From positions 173,960-197,553 of the forward strand of contig NW_022985184.1 in assembly GCF_010093535.1 (NCBI RefSeq): a DNA stretch of 23,594 bases, in the 5' to 3' direction. Positions 21,087-23,594 of the stretch are shown here, in pieces. The notes beneath the pieces are model-generated. The model saw nothing but the letters and a program-made list of their open reading frames with translations, made no database searches and was not told the origin of the DNA. Positions within the stretch are counted from its first letter, which is position 1. Each line of letters starts with the position of its first letter. The position numbers and the translations under genes were made by a program. The DNA comes from Lindgomyces ingoldianus (lineage: Eukaryota; Ascomycota; Dothideomycetes; Pleosporales; Lindgomycetaceae).

Positions 21087-21116
21087 GATTGATTGGATTG
21101 ATTGTTAACAACTCTG
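21087..21116 (-). repeat. hAT right terminal inverted repeat
   Basis: Read on the minus strand from 21116 it begins CAGAGTTGTTAACAATCAAT. It keeps CpA where the left copy has TpA, so it is the less mutated end. Confidence 0.9.
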
Positions 21117-21124
21117 CATGTTTT
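21117..21124. repeat. hAT target-site duplication, right
   Basis: CATGTTTT directly after the right terminal inverted repeat, identical to 18105-18112. Confidence 0.95.
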
Positions 21125-23594
21125 GAGTGGCCGGAGAGCCTCCGTGATGAGAGTTCCCGCCTCGCCTCAGGGGATCTTGCAGCTGTTCTTAAAAGATATA
21201 TAAAGTGGCCTGGGCCTCACTCAGAAGACTCGGTGTCCTCACACACCCAGCTTCCTATTAATTACTTTGAAATGATTCCATCGTCCACCCATAAGTTTAA
21301 AGAACTCTGTGAATAAAAGCTATTAAGAGAAGTGGGGAATCTACTGGCTTCTAGTGCTATGATATATAAGATTTAAAAGAATTAATTATCTTTTTGGCGT
21401 GAGGGTTGGTTTTATAATGATTTAGCCTTCTCCAGCCCTGTACTTAGATCACGCTTCATTCCCACGTCGATCTTTTAGGGTTACCGACGGCCGTTCATCC
21501 TTCTCGAGCCTTCGTTTTTTCCCCGGCCCCAGGTTTGGGAGTTAAAGTTCTTATCTCTTTCCATTAATCCTCTAACCTTACCACCGCCCCTCTCCTGCCA
21601 AGCCGCCCAAGCAGTCCACGCTCTGTCTACGCCTCGCCTGCCCGCTTCCCTCTCATCCCCGGCTACCAATAAAAAATTCGCTCTCCAACCGGCTAACACG
21701 CTCCCCGGCTTTCCTCGTTTCCGCCTTATCGTCATTTTCTTAATTACGGCTAGCTGTGTTGCTGCTAATAGAACATCAATGCGGACCTATCGATCCAAAG
21801 CCTTTAGTCAGGTCCAACAAATTCAGACAACTTTTGCCTCTTAATTTTAGAATCTCCTCCCTCTACCTTTTTGGACTCTTTGCTAGTGCACTTTTTCTAA
21901 GCGTTTCGTAATCGCTCTCGCTATCTCTTCTCCCTCCAACAGCTCCTTCGGCAACTAAACCAGAGCTAAGCCTACTTAGCCCCTGGGCCTATTAACTAGT
22001 GCCAATCACGAAAATGCCTCATCTCCTGTCGAGAGCAGAATCATGGCCCCGGGCAGAGCAGTATTTGGACCGTGAGGAGAAACGAGAGAAGGCGGGTTCA
22101 TTCCAAATGCTATACCCAGGTCCGAAACCCTGCCGTTTCCTTATCAGCTATGCCCCATGATGCAGTCTAAGACGTCACATTCTACGACTTGCATCTTCAT
22201 TGAACTAGATTGGGTTCGAGAAAGAGCTTAGCCTAGGTTGCATGAAAATGGAGGACAGAAAGCAGGGCAGGGCAAAGCATTCGAATGCCTATAGCTAGTG
22301 GATGCGCAGCCCTTCAGCTGAACGTCGGGGACAACTGTAGTGGAGTGTGCAGTATCAGCCTTTCAGCAGGATGGAGCACAATTCATGCGATATGAGGAAA
22401 CCAATACTCTACAACGTGCGACGCATCTAGTTAAAGAAATGCCTTGCCGCTGCTTCTACCTCTTCCTCCGCCTCGCTGCGCCCTGGCAGATACCACGCTA
22501 GCTATTGCTCTGATGACTTCCTCCGTAAGATAGGCAGGCACGTTCAGCGCCGGTTGCTCCGGGTGAGCATCCCCCGTCCTAAGATACATAGGTAATGGAA
22601 CACTAGGATCGACTATCCGCTCCCTTTTCGCATGATGGCCTCTCAAAGGAGGTGGAATAAGCAGGATGTACAGGCTGTGCATGGTTTTAGACGTGAGACA
22701 AGATCCTAAATCTCTACAGCACTGTTATGGGACAGTGAAAAGTGAAAGCGAAGGTATCTTTACCCTATGGGCTTTTTTGTTCGTAATAAGAATTACTTCG
22801 CCCAGATATTTCTTCATAGAGTTAGGAAAATGAAAGTGGTATCTTAGGGGTTTTATTACAAGCTAGAACTTTAAGATGTCCACTTTCTAACCCTGAAATG
22901 ATACCTAGGCTGCAGTCGGCAAAAACACTACTAGAAGTGGGTAAAGCAATGCTTATGCACTGTACTTTCTTAACCAGATCCATGCGCTTTACACGGCCGC
23001 TGTTAATGATTCGGTTTCGCAGCAAGGAATGCTTTACGCGAGTAACTCTATGTCTGGGGACTTTTGACTCCTCTTTTAGGGGTATTCTGTCGCCGCTTTT
23101 AGAGTCACTTGCACCCAAAGTCCTAATTCTAACTCCTACAACCCTGTTAGCTTTTCTTGCCTAGTTCCTACCGCCGCCACTGTATCCGCTCGAGAGCTTG
23201 AACGCTCAATCGGTGCGCGTGCGCAAAGTAGCCGGTGAGGGCTCGGATCAATGACGGGGCATGGGCGGCTCGGTGGATGGGCGGCTCGCAAGCTGACGAT
23301 CAAGGATGAGGGGTACCTGCATCTCCTCTCAGTTGCGATGCCTGGGCTTGTTTAACTTAGCTTGTTTTAAGCCTCCTCCAGCTGCGCTGCGCGGATTGCT
23401 CATCCCAAGGGGATATGTGAAGGTTTACAATGTGAGAGGTATCGAGCAGGAAACACAGGTCATAGAGAGGGAATGCAGGATAGGGGGGTAACGAGAGTAA
23501 ACCTTAGGGTCGGAGGCAGAGGTTGTCAGATTGAAGCACTGTTTCTGGGCTTCCTGAGATGAATGATGGGTTTGGATATGATGTATGGGATGAT
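21125..23594. other. Non-repetitive region without a supportable gene
   Basis: Base composition is balanced and there is no heavy RIP. 21540-21740 is pyrimidine-rich on the plus strand, as fungal promoters and 5' leaders often are, but no convincing coding region follows. Open frames at 22431-22682 (-), 22822-23118 (-) and 22898-23164 (+) show no motif. GGGCGGCTCG is repeated at 23264 and 23280. A gene with small exons could be missed here. Confidence 0.4.

Larger units (their letters stand above)
18113..21116 (+). mobile_element. Complete hAT transposon, 3004 bp, RIP-degraded
   Basis: Both ends begin with CAGAGTTGTTAA read inward. Over the first 30 bases the two terminal inverted repeats differ at four positions, and three of these are C on the right versus T on the left, each in a CpA context. 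Perfect 8-bp duplications flank it. Subterminal zones at 18121-18250 and 20945-21090 are crowded with ATTAATCT/GATTAATT words, which in hAT elements are usual transposase-binding repeats. The interior codes for a broken hAT transposase on the plus strand. Confidence 0.93.

Noticed and set aside
22431..22682. 83-residue minus-strand open frame starting MHSLYILL
   Set aside because: The start could pass for a hydrophobic leader, but there is no motif, intron or conserved neighbour; left out for lack of support.
22822..23164. Overlapping open frames on opposite strands
   Set aside because: Neither shows a family pattern, and each is equally open, which points to chance.
1..23594. tRNA, rRNA and CRISPR
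   Set aside because: No cloverleaf with a proper T-loop box pair, no rRNA-like sequence and no spaced direct-repeat array were seen on either strand.

Overview
The window looks like a transposon-rich accessory region of a filamentous ascomycete (Pezizomycotina) nuclear genome. The evidence is short spliceosomal introns (45-69 bp, GTRNGT donors, CTAAC/CTGAC-like branch sites), fungal-specific protein families (RTA1-like, Zn2Cys6 regulator, NRPS condensation remnant, fungal helical/ubiquitin-like/ankyrin protein) and mobile elements full of C-to-T changes typical of repeat-induced point mutation (RIP). The species cannot be named from sequence alone.

Layout. 1-3490 is an AT-rich block: an unrecognised RIP-broken ORF (+), a RIP-broken Tc1/mariner-type transposase (-), a 10-bp tandem repeat and two copies of a GC-rich 73-bp sequence bracketing the block. 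4212-5069 holds a two-exon gene of unknown function. 5070-7190 is mostly non-coding and carries the C-terminal half of a pogo-like (DDE1) transposase fused to an ankyrin-repeat scrap. 7323-7550 is a frameshifted remnant of an NRPS condensation domain. 7703-12358 (-) is the main intact gene: six exons whose phases all agree, coding for about 1462 residues with a fungal helical N-terminal domain, coiled coil, ubiquitin-like domain, zinc ribbon, disordered linker, C2H2 fingers and an ankyrin array. 13697-15640 (-) is a Tad1-like LINE with ORF1 and the start of ORF2, cut off in the endonuclease domain. 15787-16461 (-) is an RTA1-family pseudogene with a nonsense codon and a lost 3' part. 16999-17889 (+) is a Zn2Cys6-type regulator C-terminal pseudogene with ten in-frame TAG codons. 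18113-21116 is a complete hAT transposon with matching terminal inverted repeats and a perfect 8-bp target duplication. 21125-23594 shows no gene I can support.

How it fits together. Only two genes look intact: the orphan at 4212 and the large multidomain gene. Around them lie five classes of dead transposons and four broken host-gene pieces (ankyrin, NRPS, RTA1, Zn2Cys6). That is the pattern of a fast-evolving, RIP-affected compartment. The multidomain gene resembles fungal NLR-associated (STAND-type) proteins in its N-terminal domain and ankyrin repeats but has no NACHT or NB-ARC domain; a signalling or self/non-self role is inference only.
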